DNA from: Vibrio sp. RE88
GTDB taxonomy: Bacteria; Pseudomonadota; Gammaproteobacteria; Enterobacterales; Vibrionaceae
Length of the DNA stretch: 64,000 nucleotides
Direction of reading: 5' to 3'
NCBI RefSeq assembly: GCF_013113835.1
Contig: NZ_VTYQ01000008.1
Coordinates: forward strand, 186,001-250,000
The translations under genes and the position numbers were made by a program. Each line of letters begins with the position of its first letter. Position 1 is the first letter of the stretch. Below, piece after piece: positions 40,386-49,448 of the stretch. The notes under the pieces are model-generated. The model saw only the letters and a list, made by a program, of their open reading frames with translations. It was not told the origin of the DNA and did no database searches.

Positions 40386-41018
40386 TTAACGAGTACCGTA
40401 AACAACGATTGTCTTACCGTGGGCAGAGATTAGGTTCTGCTCTTCTAGCATCTTCAAGATACGACCTACTGTCTCACGAGAACAGCCAACAATCTGACCG
40501 ATTTCCTGACGAGTGATCTTGATCTGCATACCGTCTGGGTGTGTCATTGCATCTGGCTGTTTTGCCAGGTTAAGCAGTGTTTGCGCGATACGGCCTGTTA
40601 CGTCTAGGAATGCCAAGTCACCCACTTTCTGACTGGTTACCTGTAGACGGCTTGCCATTTGTGCAGACAGGCGCATCAGGATGTCAGGGTTAACTTGGAT
40701 TAGCTGACGGAATTTCTTGAATGAAATTTCTGCTACTTCACAAGGAGATTTCGCACGAACCCATGCCGTACGCTCTTGGTCTTCTTCGAATAAACCAAGT
40801 TCACCGATAAAGTCACCTTGGTTTAGGTAAGAAAGGATCATTTCCTTACCTTCTTCGTCTTTGATAAGTACTGCAACAGAACCTTTAACAATGTAGTAAA
40901 GAGTCTCTGCTTTTTCGCCCGCGTGGATCAGCGTGCTTTTTGACGGGTACTTATGAATATGACAGTGTGAAAGGAACCACTCTAATGTTGGATCGGTTTG
41001 AGGTTTACCTAGAACCAT
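40386..41018 (-). CDS. crp: cAMP receptor protein
   Basis: A 210-residue CRP, essentially full length and very like the E. coli protein. The cAMP-binding beta-roll contains GDFIGELGLFEEDQERTAWVRAK, with the Arg-Thr pair that binds cAMP. The C-terminal helix-turn-helix is TRQEIGQIVGCSRETVGRIL. It is the global regulator of carbon catabolism. It lies downstream of prkB on the same strand with a 242-bp gap that holds its own control region, including a CRP box at 41212-41227. Confidence 0.98.
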   Translation of the reverse strand: MVLGKPQTDPTLEWFLSHCHIHKYPSKSTLIHAGEKAETLYYIVKGSVAVLIKDEEGKEMILSYLNQGDFIGELGLFEEDQERTAWVRAKSPCEVAEISFKKFRQLIQVNPDILMRLSAQMASRLQVTSQKVGDLAFLDVTGRIAQTLLNLAKQPDAMTHPDGMQIKITRQEIGQIVGCSRETVGRILKMLEEQNLISAHGKTIVVYGTR

Positions 41019-41211
41019 AATATCTCACTTCCTCTGCAGGGTACGCTTGCTGCTTTCCATGTTTTAGCTAAGCCTTGAATCAAGACCTACTAGGATAAGA
41101 GCACTTTTCAAATGCTGCAAGCCATCTTTGTTTCGGTTTCAAATAGTATCTTTTTTTGAAATCGATTTCTTGATTTTAATCGGGTACACCTTACGATTTT
41201 GTACGCAAAAA

Positions 41212-41227
41212 TGTGCACATGATCACG
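41212..41227. promoter_or_regulatory. CRP binding site, likely crp autoregulation
   Basis: TGTGC-ACATGA-TCACG matches the CRP consensus TGTGA-N6-TCACA at 8 of 10 positions. It lies 194 bp upstream of the crp start, between prkB and crp. E. coli crp is autoregulated through comparable sites. Confidence 0.6.
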
Positions 41228-41260
41228 GTATGAAAAGTAATCGTGTTTATAACGCGAGTC

Positions 41261-42130
41261 TTAGCCAATTTTTCCGGTTTCGATTAACTGTTGCAAGATC
41301 GGGCGAACAATCAACTCGACCGCGAAACTCATTTTGCCGCCCGGCACCACGAGCGTGTTGTGGCGAGACATAAACGAACCATCAATCATTGCCAGTAGGT
41401 AAGGGAAGTCGACGTTCTTAATTCCGCGCAGGCGAATCACGACAAAGCTTTCATCTAAGCTCGGTATACCTTTGGCGTTGAGTGGGTTAGAGGTGTCGAC
41501 AGTTGGAACACGCTGGAAGTTGATGTGAGTTCGCGAAAACTGGGGAGTGATGTAGTTAAGGTAGTCGTCCATCGAACGGACAATTGAATCCATCACGGCC
41601 TCACGAGAGTGACCACGATCTCGGGTATCTCGAACAAACTTTTGGATCCATTCCAAGTTGACAATGGGTACCATGCCGATCAGAAAGTCGACGTGCTGAG
41701 CAACGTTCACATCACCATCAACTACGCCACCGTGCAAGCCTTCATAAAACAGTACATCAGAGTTTTCTGGTAGTTCTTGCCATGGAGTAAAGGTACCCGG
41801 CATCTGATTGTACGGTACAGCTTCATCAAATGTGTGCAGATAACGGCGTACCTGACCTGTTCCTTCGTTACCGTATTTACGGAAAAATTCCGCCAGCGCT
41901 GGGAAGTCGTTCGCCTGTGGACCAAAGTAGCTGATGTGACGCCCCTGTTCACGGGCTTTACGAATTTCGACATCCATCTCAGGGCGAGTAAAACGGTGAA
42001 AACTATCACCTTCTACCCAAGCGGGCTTAACATTCATCATGTTGAACATTTTGCGAAACGCTTCAGATGTCGTAGTAGTGCCTGCACCAGAAGAACCGGT
42101 GACGGCTATGATTGGATGTTTTGCTGACAT
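41261..42130 (-). CDS. prkB: Phosphoribulokinase-family protein
   Basis: A 289-residue P-loop kinase. The Walker A motif is GSSGAGTTTT near the start, followed by VEGDSFHRF, the YEGLHGG region and RDTRDRGHSREAVMDSI. Proteins of this type next to crp are annotated PrkB in enterics, though no Calvin cycle is present and the physiological substrate is not settled. It sits in the conserved crp-prkB-yheU-yheT neighbourhood. Confidence 0.93.
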   Translation of the reverse strand: MSAKHPIIAVTGSSGAGTTTTSEAFRKMFNMMNVKPAWVEGDSFHRFTRPEMDVEIRKAREQGRHISYFGPQANDFPALAEFFRKYGNEGTGQVRRYLHTFDEAVPYNQMPGTFTPWQELPENSDVLFYEGLHGGVVDGDVNVAQHVDFLIGMVPIVNLEWIQKFVRDTRDRGHSREAVMDSIVRSMDDYLNYITPQFSRTHINFQRVPTVDTSNPLNAKGIPSLDESFVVIRLRGIKNVDFPYLLAMIDGSFMSRHNTLVVPGGKMSFAVELIVRPILQQLIETGKIG

Positions 42131-42217
42131 GACAAACCTTGTCTGTAAATAACTGTCCCTTGTTGCATGTCACTATAACACGCTTTATTAGAAGGGCACG
42201 GTATGCTGTGTTTTAAA

Positions 42218-42430
42218 CTAAAACTTTTGTTTGAGCTGAATATCGACGGTCTCGTGAAGCTCGGAAAACACCACAACGGCCTCGCCTGATTCGAGTTGGC
42301 TTTTGATTTGGTCGACTTTGTCTTGTAGGGAAATTTCCAGTTCGCCGTAGTCCGTGCCTTCGCGTAGGACGAATTCACGAATCAGGTTGTCCAGTGTGTC
42401 TGGGTCAATTTGTTGCCATGGGACGATCAT
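42218..42430 (-). CDS. yheU: YheU family protein (UPF0270)
   Basis: A 70-residue protein starting MIVPWQQIDPDTLDNLIREF, with REGTDYGE and a C-terminal VVVFSELHETVDIQ. This is the full YheU pattern. It lies between yheT and prkB as in enterics. Its function is unknown. Confidence 0.92.
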   Translation of the reverse strand: MIVPWQQIDPDTLDNLIREFVLREGTDYGELEISLQDKVDQIKSQLESGEAVVVFSELHETVDIQLKQKF

Positions 42431-42469
42431 AAATACCTCTGTCTTTTATGCTCGAAAAGTTGACGGCTA

Positions 42470-43447
42470 TTATCCAGAAACCGTCAGACTTTGGTAGTAG
42501 GCTGGTAACGCTTCTTCTAGCCAGAACCTCGGTTTGAGCGCGCTGCCAGTTAAGAAGCCAACATGTCCGCCTTGTTCGAACAGTCGATAGTCGATGTTGT
42601 CAGGGAGGACATACTTAGGGATCACGGCATCCGTCATGAAAGGGTCGTCTTTGGCATGGATGATTTGTGTCGGTATGCGAATGTCTTTGAGTCGATGAAT
42701 ACCGGAGCAGCGCTGATAATAATCTTGTGCGTCTTTAAAGCCATGCAAGGGAGCGGTAATCAAGTCGTCAAATTCAAACAGCTTAGTGACACGCTTGATA
42801 CTTTGATAAGAGACATCGAGCTCACCTTTGATCAGGTGATGTTTGCGCAGAGCATTTTTCTTCAGCGATGAGAGCAAGTAAGTTTTGTACACCTTAGAGA
42901 AGCCTTTCTCGATGCGCTCTGAACATGCTGATAGATCGAGCGGCGCCGAGACGATGGTCGCTGCAGAAAGTAGTGGCTCTTGATTGTACTGCGCCAGATA
43001 GTTAGCCAACATGTTGCCACCCAGAGAAATCCCGACTGCGACTTTGGTTTGATTTGGTAGCTGTTGATTGAGCTGCTCAAGGAAGAAACGCGCATCTTCG
43101 ACTTCACCCGAATGATACGCACGTGCACGATGGTTCGGCTTACCGCTGCAGCCGCGAAAATGCATCATCACGGACAGCCAGCCATGTTGAGAAAAGGCGT
43201 GCATCAAGCCATTCGCGTAAGGGCTGTAAAAGCAGCCTTCCAGTCCATGAAACAAGACAAAAACAGGCTTTTTCTTAGCTTGCTCGGTTTGCCAGTCTTC
43301 ACTCCAAGCCAGATCGAGAAAATCACCATCCGGTGTGCTGAGCGTTTGCCAAAGCGGCTCAAACAGCGCCTTCTTACGAATAAAACGCGGCGCCAGAGTT
43401 TGCAGATGTGGATTGGCTAATCCTTTGGCAGCAATAAATTGAGTCAT
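42470..43447 (-). CDS. yheT: YheT-family alpha/beta hydrolase
   Basis: A 325-residue alpha/beta hydrolase. The oxyanion motif is VLFHGLEG, the FRGCSG motif is typical for the family, the nucleophile Ser is in GISLGGNML, the acid is in HAKDDPFM, and the His is in EQGGHVGFL. Substrate unknown (esterase-type). It starts 11 bp after the TIGR02444-type gene and precedes yheU by 39 bp. Confidence 0.93.
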   Translation of the reverse strand: MTQFIAAKGLANPHLQTLAPRFIRKKALFEPLWQTLSTPDGDFLDLAWSEDWQTEQAKKKPVFVLFHGLEGCFYSPYANGLMHAFSQHGWLSVMMHFRGCSGKPNHRARAYHSGEVEDARFFLEQLNQQLPNQTKVAVGISLGGNMLANYLAQYNQEPLLSAATIVSAPLDLSACSERIEKGFSKVYKTYLLSSLKKNALRKHHLIKGELDVSYQSIKRVTKLFEFDDLITAPLHGFKDAQDYYQRCSGIHRLKDIRIPTQIIHAKDDPFMTDAVIPKYVLPDNIDYRLFEQGGHVGFLTGSALKPRFWLEEALPAYYQSLTVSG

Positions 43448-43458
43448 AAGAACGCCTA

Positions 43459-43935
43459 TCAGTGGGTGAAGTCATCGATGGATTGGGCAAAAACGTCGTG
43501 TAAATGTTCTCCGCCAAGCTGACGACAATATCTCAATGTCAGCGGTTCAGCTTGGTTAGTCTGTAATTCTATACTGTTGATGCAGTCGACCAGATCAGAC
43601 TGCTGCTGCTTTTCGAGTTGTAATTCGAATTGCAAGGATTCTCTGTAGAGGGTATCCGGGACATGGGATTTGAGTTTACGGCGTAGGTCTCGATAGCTGT
43701 GTAGCAGTGTTTCTGACCGCCCCAAGCATTCTTCGACTTTATGCCAGTCTTCATCGAGAAACGCAGCCTGCTGTTCATCGAGCCATTTCAGTAGTAACAG
43801 CAGGTTTACATTGCCTTTGAACTGGTTTTGCAAATTAAGGCACGCATCTTTGACGTCTTTAACACTGTAATATTGCAGGCTGAACTGCCACAAGCGTTCT
43901 AGTGTGAGAGATACTGATACGTGCTTTGAGCTCAT
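43459..43935 (-). CDS. TIGR02444-type conserved protein
   Basis: A 158-residue soluble, helical protein with LWQFSLQYYSVKDVKDACLNLQ near the start and LLLLLKWLDEQ. This pattern fits the TIGR02444 family of uncharacterised proteins found beside yheS. Its ATG overlaps the yheS stop by 4 nt (43932-43935), indicating translational coupling. Function is unknown. Confidence 0.85.
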   Translation of the reverse strand: MSSKHVSVSLTLERLWQFSLQYYSVKDVKDACLNLQNQFKGNVNLLLLLKWLDEQQAAFLDEDWHKVEECLGRSETLLHSYRDLRRKLKSHVPDTLYRESLQFELQLEKQQQSDLVDCINSIELQTNQAEPLTLRYCRQLGGEHLHDVFAQSIDDFTH

Positions 43936-45854
43936 TGACCGTTAAACTCCTGTTCCATCTGCTCCAGCTCCTCCTGCAGTGCCATCCATTCCATTTCGAC
44001 GTCTTCCAGTTCGGCTTTAGCCTGACTCTGAGCGGTTAATACCTGATTAAGTTTAGCTTTATTTTCCGCTTCATACAGTGAGTTATCAGATAATTGCGTC
44101 TCTGCTTCCGCTAATTGATGACCGAGGGTCTCCATCTTAGCTTCAAGTTTGGTCAGTGTTTTGCGAACAGGAGCCGTCTGTTTACGGAATTCTGCTTCAC
44201 GACGCTTCTGCTCTTTCTTAGCGGCGGCAGTGTTGGTACTGCTCTTGTCTGGTTGCGCAGATTGTGCTTCGCGGCGCTCAGCTTTCTGTTGCTCTGTCAG
44301 CCATTTGTAGTAATCATTGAGATCGCCATCAAACGGTGCCACCTGACGATCATGCACCAGATAGAGGTCATCTGTGGTCGCACGCAGCAAGTAACGGTCG
44401 TGCGAGACAATCACCATTGCGCCTTCGAATGTTTGTAGCGCCAGCGTCAGGGCTTGGCGCATGTCCAAGTCTAAGTGGTTGGTCGGTTCATCAAGCAGCA
44501 ATAAGTTTGGCTTTTGCCAGACGATCAACGCCAACACGAGGCGTGCTTTCTCACCCCCAGAGAAAGGAGCCACTTTTTCCAGCGCTTTGTCACCTTGGAA
44601 TCCAAAGCTGCCCAGATAGTTACGCAGTTCAAGTTCGTTCTTGTCTGGCGCAATTTGCATCATATGCTGAAGAGGCGTTTCTTCTGGGTGCAAGGTTTCT
44701 AGCTGGTGCTGAGCGAAGTAACCAATCTTAACTCCTTGAGAGTAAGTCAGGTCGCCACCTTGTGGGTTCAACTCACGAGAAAGCAGTTTGATCAGAGTTG
44801 ATTTACCTGCGCCGTTACGTCCGAGTAGGCCTATGCGACTGCCGGGAACCAGATTGAGGCGGATTTTCTCTAGGATCAGATTGTCACCATAACCCGCTGA
44901 GACCTCATCCATCATAATGATTGGGTTGGGCAACGCCTCTGGGTCACGGAACTCAAAGCTGAACGGGTTATCAAATTGCGCAGGAAGAACCTTCTCCATT
45001 TTCTCCAGTGCCTTTATGCGGCTTTGTGCTTGGCGAGCTTTGGAGGCTTTGTAACGGAAACGGTCGATATACTTTTGCATATGCGCCATTTGCTTCTGCT
45101 GTTTCTGAAATTGCGCTTGTTGCAGGAGCAATTTCTGGGCACGTTGGTCTTCAAACGAGGAGTAGTTGCCGGTGTACTCATTCATCTGCTCATTTTCGAT
45201 ATGAATAATGCGGCCAACGATAGGATCGAGGAAGTCACGGTCGTGCGAGATCAGGACGAGAGTGCCCGGGTAGTTTTGCAGCCAGCGCTCTAACCACATC
45301 ACGGCATCAAGATCTAAGTGGTTAGTTGGCTCATCGAGCAACAATAAATCTGAGCGACATAGAAGGGCTTGGGCGAGGTTAAGGCGCATACGCCAACCAC
45401 CAGAGAACTGAGTCAGATTCCAGTTCATCTGTTCCTGACTAAAGCCTAAACCATCAAGTAATTCAGCTGCGCGAGCGCGAATGCTGTAGCCCCCAATGGT
45501 TTCAATCTTGCCGTGTAATTCGGCAACCAGTGTACCGTTATCGGCTTGCTCTGCCTGGAGGAGCTGCGCTTCCAGTGCACGATATTCACGATCACCATCA
45601 ATGACGTATTCCAGCGCCGGACGTTCCAGTGCTGGTGTTTCCTGTGCTACCCAGGCCATCTCCCAATGCGAAGGCTTACTGAAGTTACCGGCATCAATCG
45701 ACAATTCGTCTTTAATTAATGCGAATAGGGTAGATTTACCGCAGCCGTTTTTTCCCACTAAGCCGACTTTGTCGCCTGGTTGAATGATTGCTGAGGTTTG
45801 ATCCAGTAGTGGCTTACCGCCACGCAACAGCTGGATGTCAGAAAAGGTAATCAT
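43932..45854 (-). CDS. yheS: ABC-F family ATPase YheS
   Basis: A 640-residue protein with two ABC ATPase cassettes and no membrane domain. Walker A motifs are GKNGCGKST and GRNGAGKST. Signature motifs are FSGGWRMRL and FSGGEKARL. Walker B is LLLLDEPTNHLDLD in both. A charged linker (about 245-300) and a C-terminal coiled coil (about 550-640, rich in Glu/Gln/Lys) follow. The ABC-F group acts on ribosomes. The length matches E. coli YheS (637). It is first in the yheS-TIGR02444-yheT-yheU run and divergent from kefG. Confidence 0.95.
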   Translation of the reverse strand: MITFSDIQLLRGGKPLLDQTSAIIQPGDKVGLVGKNGCGKSTLFALIKDELSIDAGNFSKPSHWEMAWVAQETPALERPALEYVIDGDREYRALEAQLLQAEQADNGTLVAELHGKIETIGGYSIRARAAELLDGLGFSQEQMNWNLTQFSGGWRMRLNLAQALLCRSDLLLLDEPTNHLDLDAVMWLERWLQNYPGTLVLISHDRDFLDPIVGRIIHIENEQMNEYTGNYSSFEDQRAQKLLLQQAQFQKQQKQMAHMQKYIDRFRYKASKARQAQSRIKALEKMEKVLPAQFDNPFSFEFRDPEALPNPIIMMDEVSAGYGDNLILEKIRLNLVPGSRIGLLGRNGAGKSTLIKLLSRELNPQGGDLTYSQGVKIGYFAQHQLETLHPEETPLQHMMQIAPDKNELELRNYLGSFGFQGDKALEKVAPFSGGEKARLVLALIVWQKPNLLLLDEPTNHLDLDMRQALTLALQTFEGAMVIVSHDRYLLRATTDDLYLVHDRQVAPFDGDLNDYYKWLTEQQKAERREAQSAQPDKSSTNTAAAKKEQKRREAEFRKQTAPVRKTLTKLEAKMETLGHQLAEAETQLSDNSLYEAENKAKLNQVLTAQSQAKAELEDVEMEWMALQEELEQMEQEFNGQ

Positions 45855-46006
45855 AATCTTGTGCTTTATTCTTGCTCGTGTCGCGTCGAATAGTAGGGGG
45901 AATGAGATAAAATGTCGATCATTGCGTTATGCTTAACAACAACGTATAACAAACCGATAACGATAAAATTGTACTTTATACCTACTTAAGTATTGAAAAC
46001 AAAAGG

Positions 46007-46615
46007 ATGGCTGCTTACGGAATGGCTGTAAACGATTTAAATACTGAGTCGCCTGACAAACCGAAAGTGCTGGTGATTTACGCTCACCCTGAATCACAAA
46101 GCTCTGTCGCAAACCAAGTGATGATCAAGAAGATAACCGCGCTTGATCACGTCACTGTGCATGATATTTACGCACATTACCCTGACTTTTTTATTGATGT
46201 AGATGCTGAGCAGCAGCGTTTGCTCGATCACGATGTGATTGTTTTTCAACATCCTTTGTATATGTACTCCTGTCCGGCCTTGCTGAAGGAATGGATGGAC
46301 CGTGTGTTGGGCAAGGGGTTCGCTTATGGAAAAGGTGAAGCATTGAAGGGCAAACATTGGCGCAGTGTGATTACCACCGGTGGTAATGAGGATGCGTTTG
46401 GTAGCGAAGGTTACAACAAGTACCCACTATCGGAAATTTTGCAGCCCTTTGAGTTGACCGCTGCCTTATGTCAGATGGCGTGGATAGAGCCTCTGGTGCT
46501 TTACTGGGCCAGAAATGTATCCGATATGGACCGTTATCAGCATGCTGAGCAATATCGTCAGTGGCTACTCGACCCTATTATGTCTTTAACCGCAGGAGAA
46601 ATTCATGGCACTTGA
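46007..46615 (+). CDS. kefG: Glutathione-regulated potassium-efflux ancillary protein KefG
   Basis: A 202-residue flavodoxin-like quinone-reductase-family protein that activates KefB. Visible: PKVLVIYAHPESQSSVAN, TVHDIYAHYPDFFID, FQHPLYMYSCPALLKEWMDRVL and VITTGGNEDAFG. It overlaps kefB by 11 bp. The true start may be the ATG at 46007 or at 46022 (5 residues shorter); neither has an ideal ribosome binding site. Confidence 0.93.
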   Translation: MAAYGMAVNDLNTESPDKPKVLVIYAHPESQSSVANQVMIKKITALDHVTVHDIYAHYPDFFIDVDAEQQRLLDHDVIVFQHPLYMYSCPALLKEWMDRVLGKGFAYGKGEALKGKHWRSVITTGGNEDAFGSEGYNKYPLSEILQPFELTAALCQMAWIEPLVLYWARNVSDMDRYQHAEQYRQWLLDPIMSLTAGEIHGT

Positions 46616-48398
46616 AAATGATTTTCTTCAGAGCAGCGTGATCTTTCTTACCGCAGCGGTGGTTGCGGTGCCGTTGGCGCAACGCTTAGGGCTCGGTTCT
46701 GTACTGGGTTATTTGCTGGCAGGTATTACTATCGGCCCTTGGGGGCTAGGCCTTATCAGTGACGTTGAAGCGATTCTCCATTTCGCTGAATTTGGCGTGG
46801 TTTTACTGCTGTTTTTGATCGGTCTAGAACTGAATCCCAAAAAGTTATTGCAGATGAAAGGGCCAATCCTCGGGCTCGGTGGTGCACAAGTGGTGATTAC
46901 TACCGCGGTGCTGGCAAGCGTGACCAATCTCGCCGGGGTCAGTTGGCAAACCAGCTTAGTCATCGGTATGGGGCTGGCGTTGTCGTCAACCGCTATCGCG
47001 CTGAAAGTGATTGAAGAACGAGGTTTGGCTGGCAGTGAAGCCGGTCAGTCAGGTTTTGCTGTGTTGCTCTTTCAGGATATTGCAGTTATCCCCATGTTGG
47101 CGATTCTGCCCATTCTGGCAGGAAACACCGCAGGTGACTGGCTCGATGCGATGTGGATGCTCGGTGGTGTCATTGGCCTTCTGGTTGGCGGCCATTTTCT
47201 ACTTCGTCCACTGTTCCGTTATGTGGTACTGAGTGGGGTTCGAGAGCTATTTACTGTCGCTGCGCTGCTGCTGGTCATCGGAATTGCACTGCTAATGCAG
47301 CATCTCGGTCTGTCTATGGCACTGGGTACTTTCCTTGCTGGCGTTCTCCTAGCGGAGAGCGAGTATCGCCATGAGCTCGAAATTGCCATCGAACCGTTTA
47401 AAGGGCTACTGCTAGGTTTATTCTTTATTGCGGTTGGTATGGCTGTGAACTTAGGTTTATTAGCTCTGGAACCGTGGAACGTGCTGGTAGCGGTGTTTGG
47501 ACTAGTGACCGTTAAAGCCGTCATTCTTTATTTTCTTGCTCGATTGGCAGGGAGTAAGCCCAAAGCCCGCAGTAAGATGGCGGCTATTCTAAGCCAAGGT
47601 GGTGAGTTCGCGTTTGTTATCTTTACCGCGGCGAGTGCAGAAGGGTTGTTGGCGCAAGAGCAAACAGCTTTCTTACTGGTTGTGGTGAGTCTGTCTATGG
47701 TTACCACACCACTGTTATTGATGGCACAAAGTAAATGGTATGCACGGGGCTTAAACGAAGATGCGGGATCGCTACGCACTGATGTGGTTAACCGCCAGCC
47801 AAGGGTGATCATCGCTGGTTTTGGTCGCTTTGGTCAGATTGTTGGCCGACTGATGTACGCCAACAAAATTCGAGTGACGGTACTTGAAAGTGACGCCAGT
47901 CAGATCCAATTACTCAGGAAGTATGGCTATAAGGTGTTTTATGGTGATGCGACTCAGCTAGACTTGCTGCGTGCCGCTGGAGCAGATAAAGCCGAAGCCA
48001 TGGTGATTTGTACCGACTCACCGGATGAAATCATGAAGATTGTCGATCTGTGTCAGTACCACTTCCCGCATCTTAAGTTGCTGGCGCGGGCACGAAGTCG
48101 GGTTGAAGCCTATCAGCTTCTGAGCCACGGGGTGGATAACTACTCAAGGGAAACTTTCCTCGGAGCGTTGGACTTAGGCCGTCAAGCGTTAACTGAGCTC
48201 GGCATGCACCCGTATCAGGCCAAGCGAGCTGAAGCGCACTTTAGAAAATTAGATAATGCGATGCTGAAAGAACTGTTGCCTCAGCATCACGAAGACAAGC
48301 AATTGGCCATGAGAGCCAAAGAAGCCCGAAAAGAACTGGAAGAAATCTTTGGTCGCGAGATGGAAAAAGATCAGCAATCAAAGAGCTTCTGGGATTAA
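46605..48398 (+). CDS. kefB: Glutathione-regulated potassium-efflux system protein KefB
   Basis: A 597-residue CPA2 antiporter. The N-terminal membrane domain (about 1-385, 12 segments) has GYLLAGITIGPWGLGLI, FLIGLELNPKKL, LFQDIAVIP and SQGGEFAFV. The C-terminal RCK domain has the Rossmann motif IIAGFGRFGQIVGRLM. A charged helix forms the tail. It releases potassium for protection against electrophiles when glutathione adducts form. GGAG precedes the ATG. Confidence 0.94.
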   Translation: MALENDFLQSSVIFLTAAVVAVPLAQRLGLGSVLGYLLAGITIGPWGLGLISDVEAILHFAEFGVVLLLFLIGLELNPKKLLQMKGPILGLGGAQVVITTAVLASVTNLAGVSWQTSLVIGMGLALSSTAIALKVIEERGLAGSEAGQSGFAVLLFQDIAVIPMLAILPILAGNTAGDWLDAMWMLGGVIGLLVGGHFLLRPLFRYVVLSGVRELFTVAALLLVIGIALLMQHLGLSMALGTFLAGVLLAESEYRHELEIAIEPFKGLLLGLFFIAVGMAVNLGLLALEPWNVLVAVFGLVTVKAVILYFLARLAGSKPKARSKMAAILSQGGEFAFVIFTAASAEGLLAQEQTAFLLVVVSLSMVTTPLLLMAQSKWYARGLNEDAGSLRTDVVNRQPRVIIAGFGRFGQIVGRLMYANKIRVTVLESDASQIQLLRKYGYKVFYGDATQLDLLRAAGADKAEAMVICTDSPDEIMKIVDLCQYHFPHLKLLARARSRVEAYQLLSHGVDNYSRETFLGALDLGRQALTELGMHPYQAKRAEAHFRKLDNAMLKELLPQHHEDKQLAMRAKEARKELEEIFGREMEKDQQSKSFWD

Positions 48399-48465
48399 AT
48401 CCAAACCTTCCCAGTGCAGGATGAACATCCCATGCTGGTGAAGGTTTACGTTGTGGAATGAAAAA

Positions 48466-48660
48466 ATGAAAAAAAGATTTATCGCTGGAGCGAGCTGCCC
48501 GAAGTGTTCTCAGCAAGACACCTTACGCTGGTGGATAGAAAATAATATTGAGTTAGTCGAGTGTGTTGAGTGTGAATATCAGGATCAGCGTAAACCGCAG
48601 TCTGTGGAGAAAACTGAACACTCGCAACAAGAGATGATCGGTATTTTTAAGCCGGATTGA
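48466..48660 (+). CDS. yheV: YheV family zinc-ribbon protein
   Basis: A 64-residue protein with two CxxC pairs (SCPKC and ECVECEY), a zinc-ribbon pattern of the YheV/DUF2387 family. I chose the ATG at 48466 (MKKRFIAGASCPKC); a TTG 15 bp upstream is less likely. It lies between kefB and slyD as in enterics. Function unknown. Confidence 0.88.
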   Translation: MKKRFIAGASCPKCSQQDTLRWWIENNIELVECVECEYQDQRKPQSVEKTEHSQQEMIGIFKPD

Positions 48661-48756
48661 TTGAGTTTCTTTATTTGATCCCCATAATACCCTACATAGA
48701 AAATTGTTATTCGGAGCAATTCAATTGCTCCGTTTCTTTATCTCCTTGGAGTCATT

Positions 48757-49323
48757 ATGAAAATTGAAAAGAACGTAGTAGTAAGCCTTGCTTACCAGGT
48801 GAAACTGGAAGATGGCGCAGTGGTTGATCAGTCAACAGCAGAAGCACCACTGGATTACCTACACGGCAACAACAACCTGATCACAGGTCTTGAAACTGCA
48901 CTGGAAGGTAAAGAAGCGGGCGCTCAGTTCTCAGTAACAGTGTCTCCTGAAGAAGCATACGGCGATCATAACGACGCGCTTGTTCAGCGTGTACCTGCGA
49001 ATGTTTTCCAAGGTGTTGACCAGATTGAAGTGGGCATGCGTTTCCTAGCGGATACTGACCAAGGTCCAATCCCAGTGGAAGTGACAGAAGTTGACGGTGA
49101 TGAAGTGGTGGTTGACGGTAACCACATGCTTGCAGGCCAAACGCTGACATTCGACGTTGAAGTTGTTGCAACACGTGAAGCGACAGCAGACGAGATCGAA
49201 CATGGCCATGTTCACCAAGCTGGCGCACACGATCACGAAGGCGGTTGTTGTGGCGGCGACCATGACCATGCTGAAGAGAAGAAAGACGGTTGCTGCGGTG
49301 GCGGTAGCTGCGGTTCTCACTAA
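48757..49323 (+). CDS. slyD: FKBP-type peptidyl-prolyl isomerase SlyD
   Basis: A 188-residue SlyD. The FKBP domain has an inserted chaperone flap (VVDQSTAEAPLDYLHG at the start, PEEAYGDHND). The C-terminal 40 residues are rich in His, Cys and Gly (GGCCGGDHDHAEEKKDGCCG), the nickel-binding tail that assists hydrogenase maturation. TTGGAGTC precedes the ATG. Confidence 0.97.
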   Translation: MKIEKNVVVSLAYQVKLEDGAVVDQSTAEAPLDYLHGNNNLITGLETALEGKEAGAQFSVTVSPEEAYGDHNDALVQRVPANVFQGVDQIEVGMRFLADTDQGPIPVEVTEVDGDEVVVDGNHMLAGQTLTFDVEVVATREATADEIEHGHVHQAGAHDHEGGCCGGDHDHAEEKKDGCCGGGSCGSH

Positions 49324-49334
49324 TAGAGAAAAAC

Positions 49335-49400
49335 CACCTGAGTACTGTGCTCAGGTGTTGATTTTAAAGCGCAAGCTAAGTGATTAGCTTGCGCTTTTTA
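49335..49400 (+). terminator. Tandem hairpins terminating slyD
   Basis: CACCTGAG/CTCAGGTG (49335-49342 with 49350-49357) is followed by the longer stem AAAGCGCAAGCTA/TAGCTTGCGCTTT (49366-49378 with 49385-49397) and a T-rich end. Confidence 0.88.
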
Positions 49401-49448
49401 TTTATCTAAGGTGTGATGAGAGCAAAGCACACTGCAAAGGAGTAGGAT

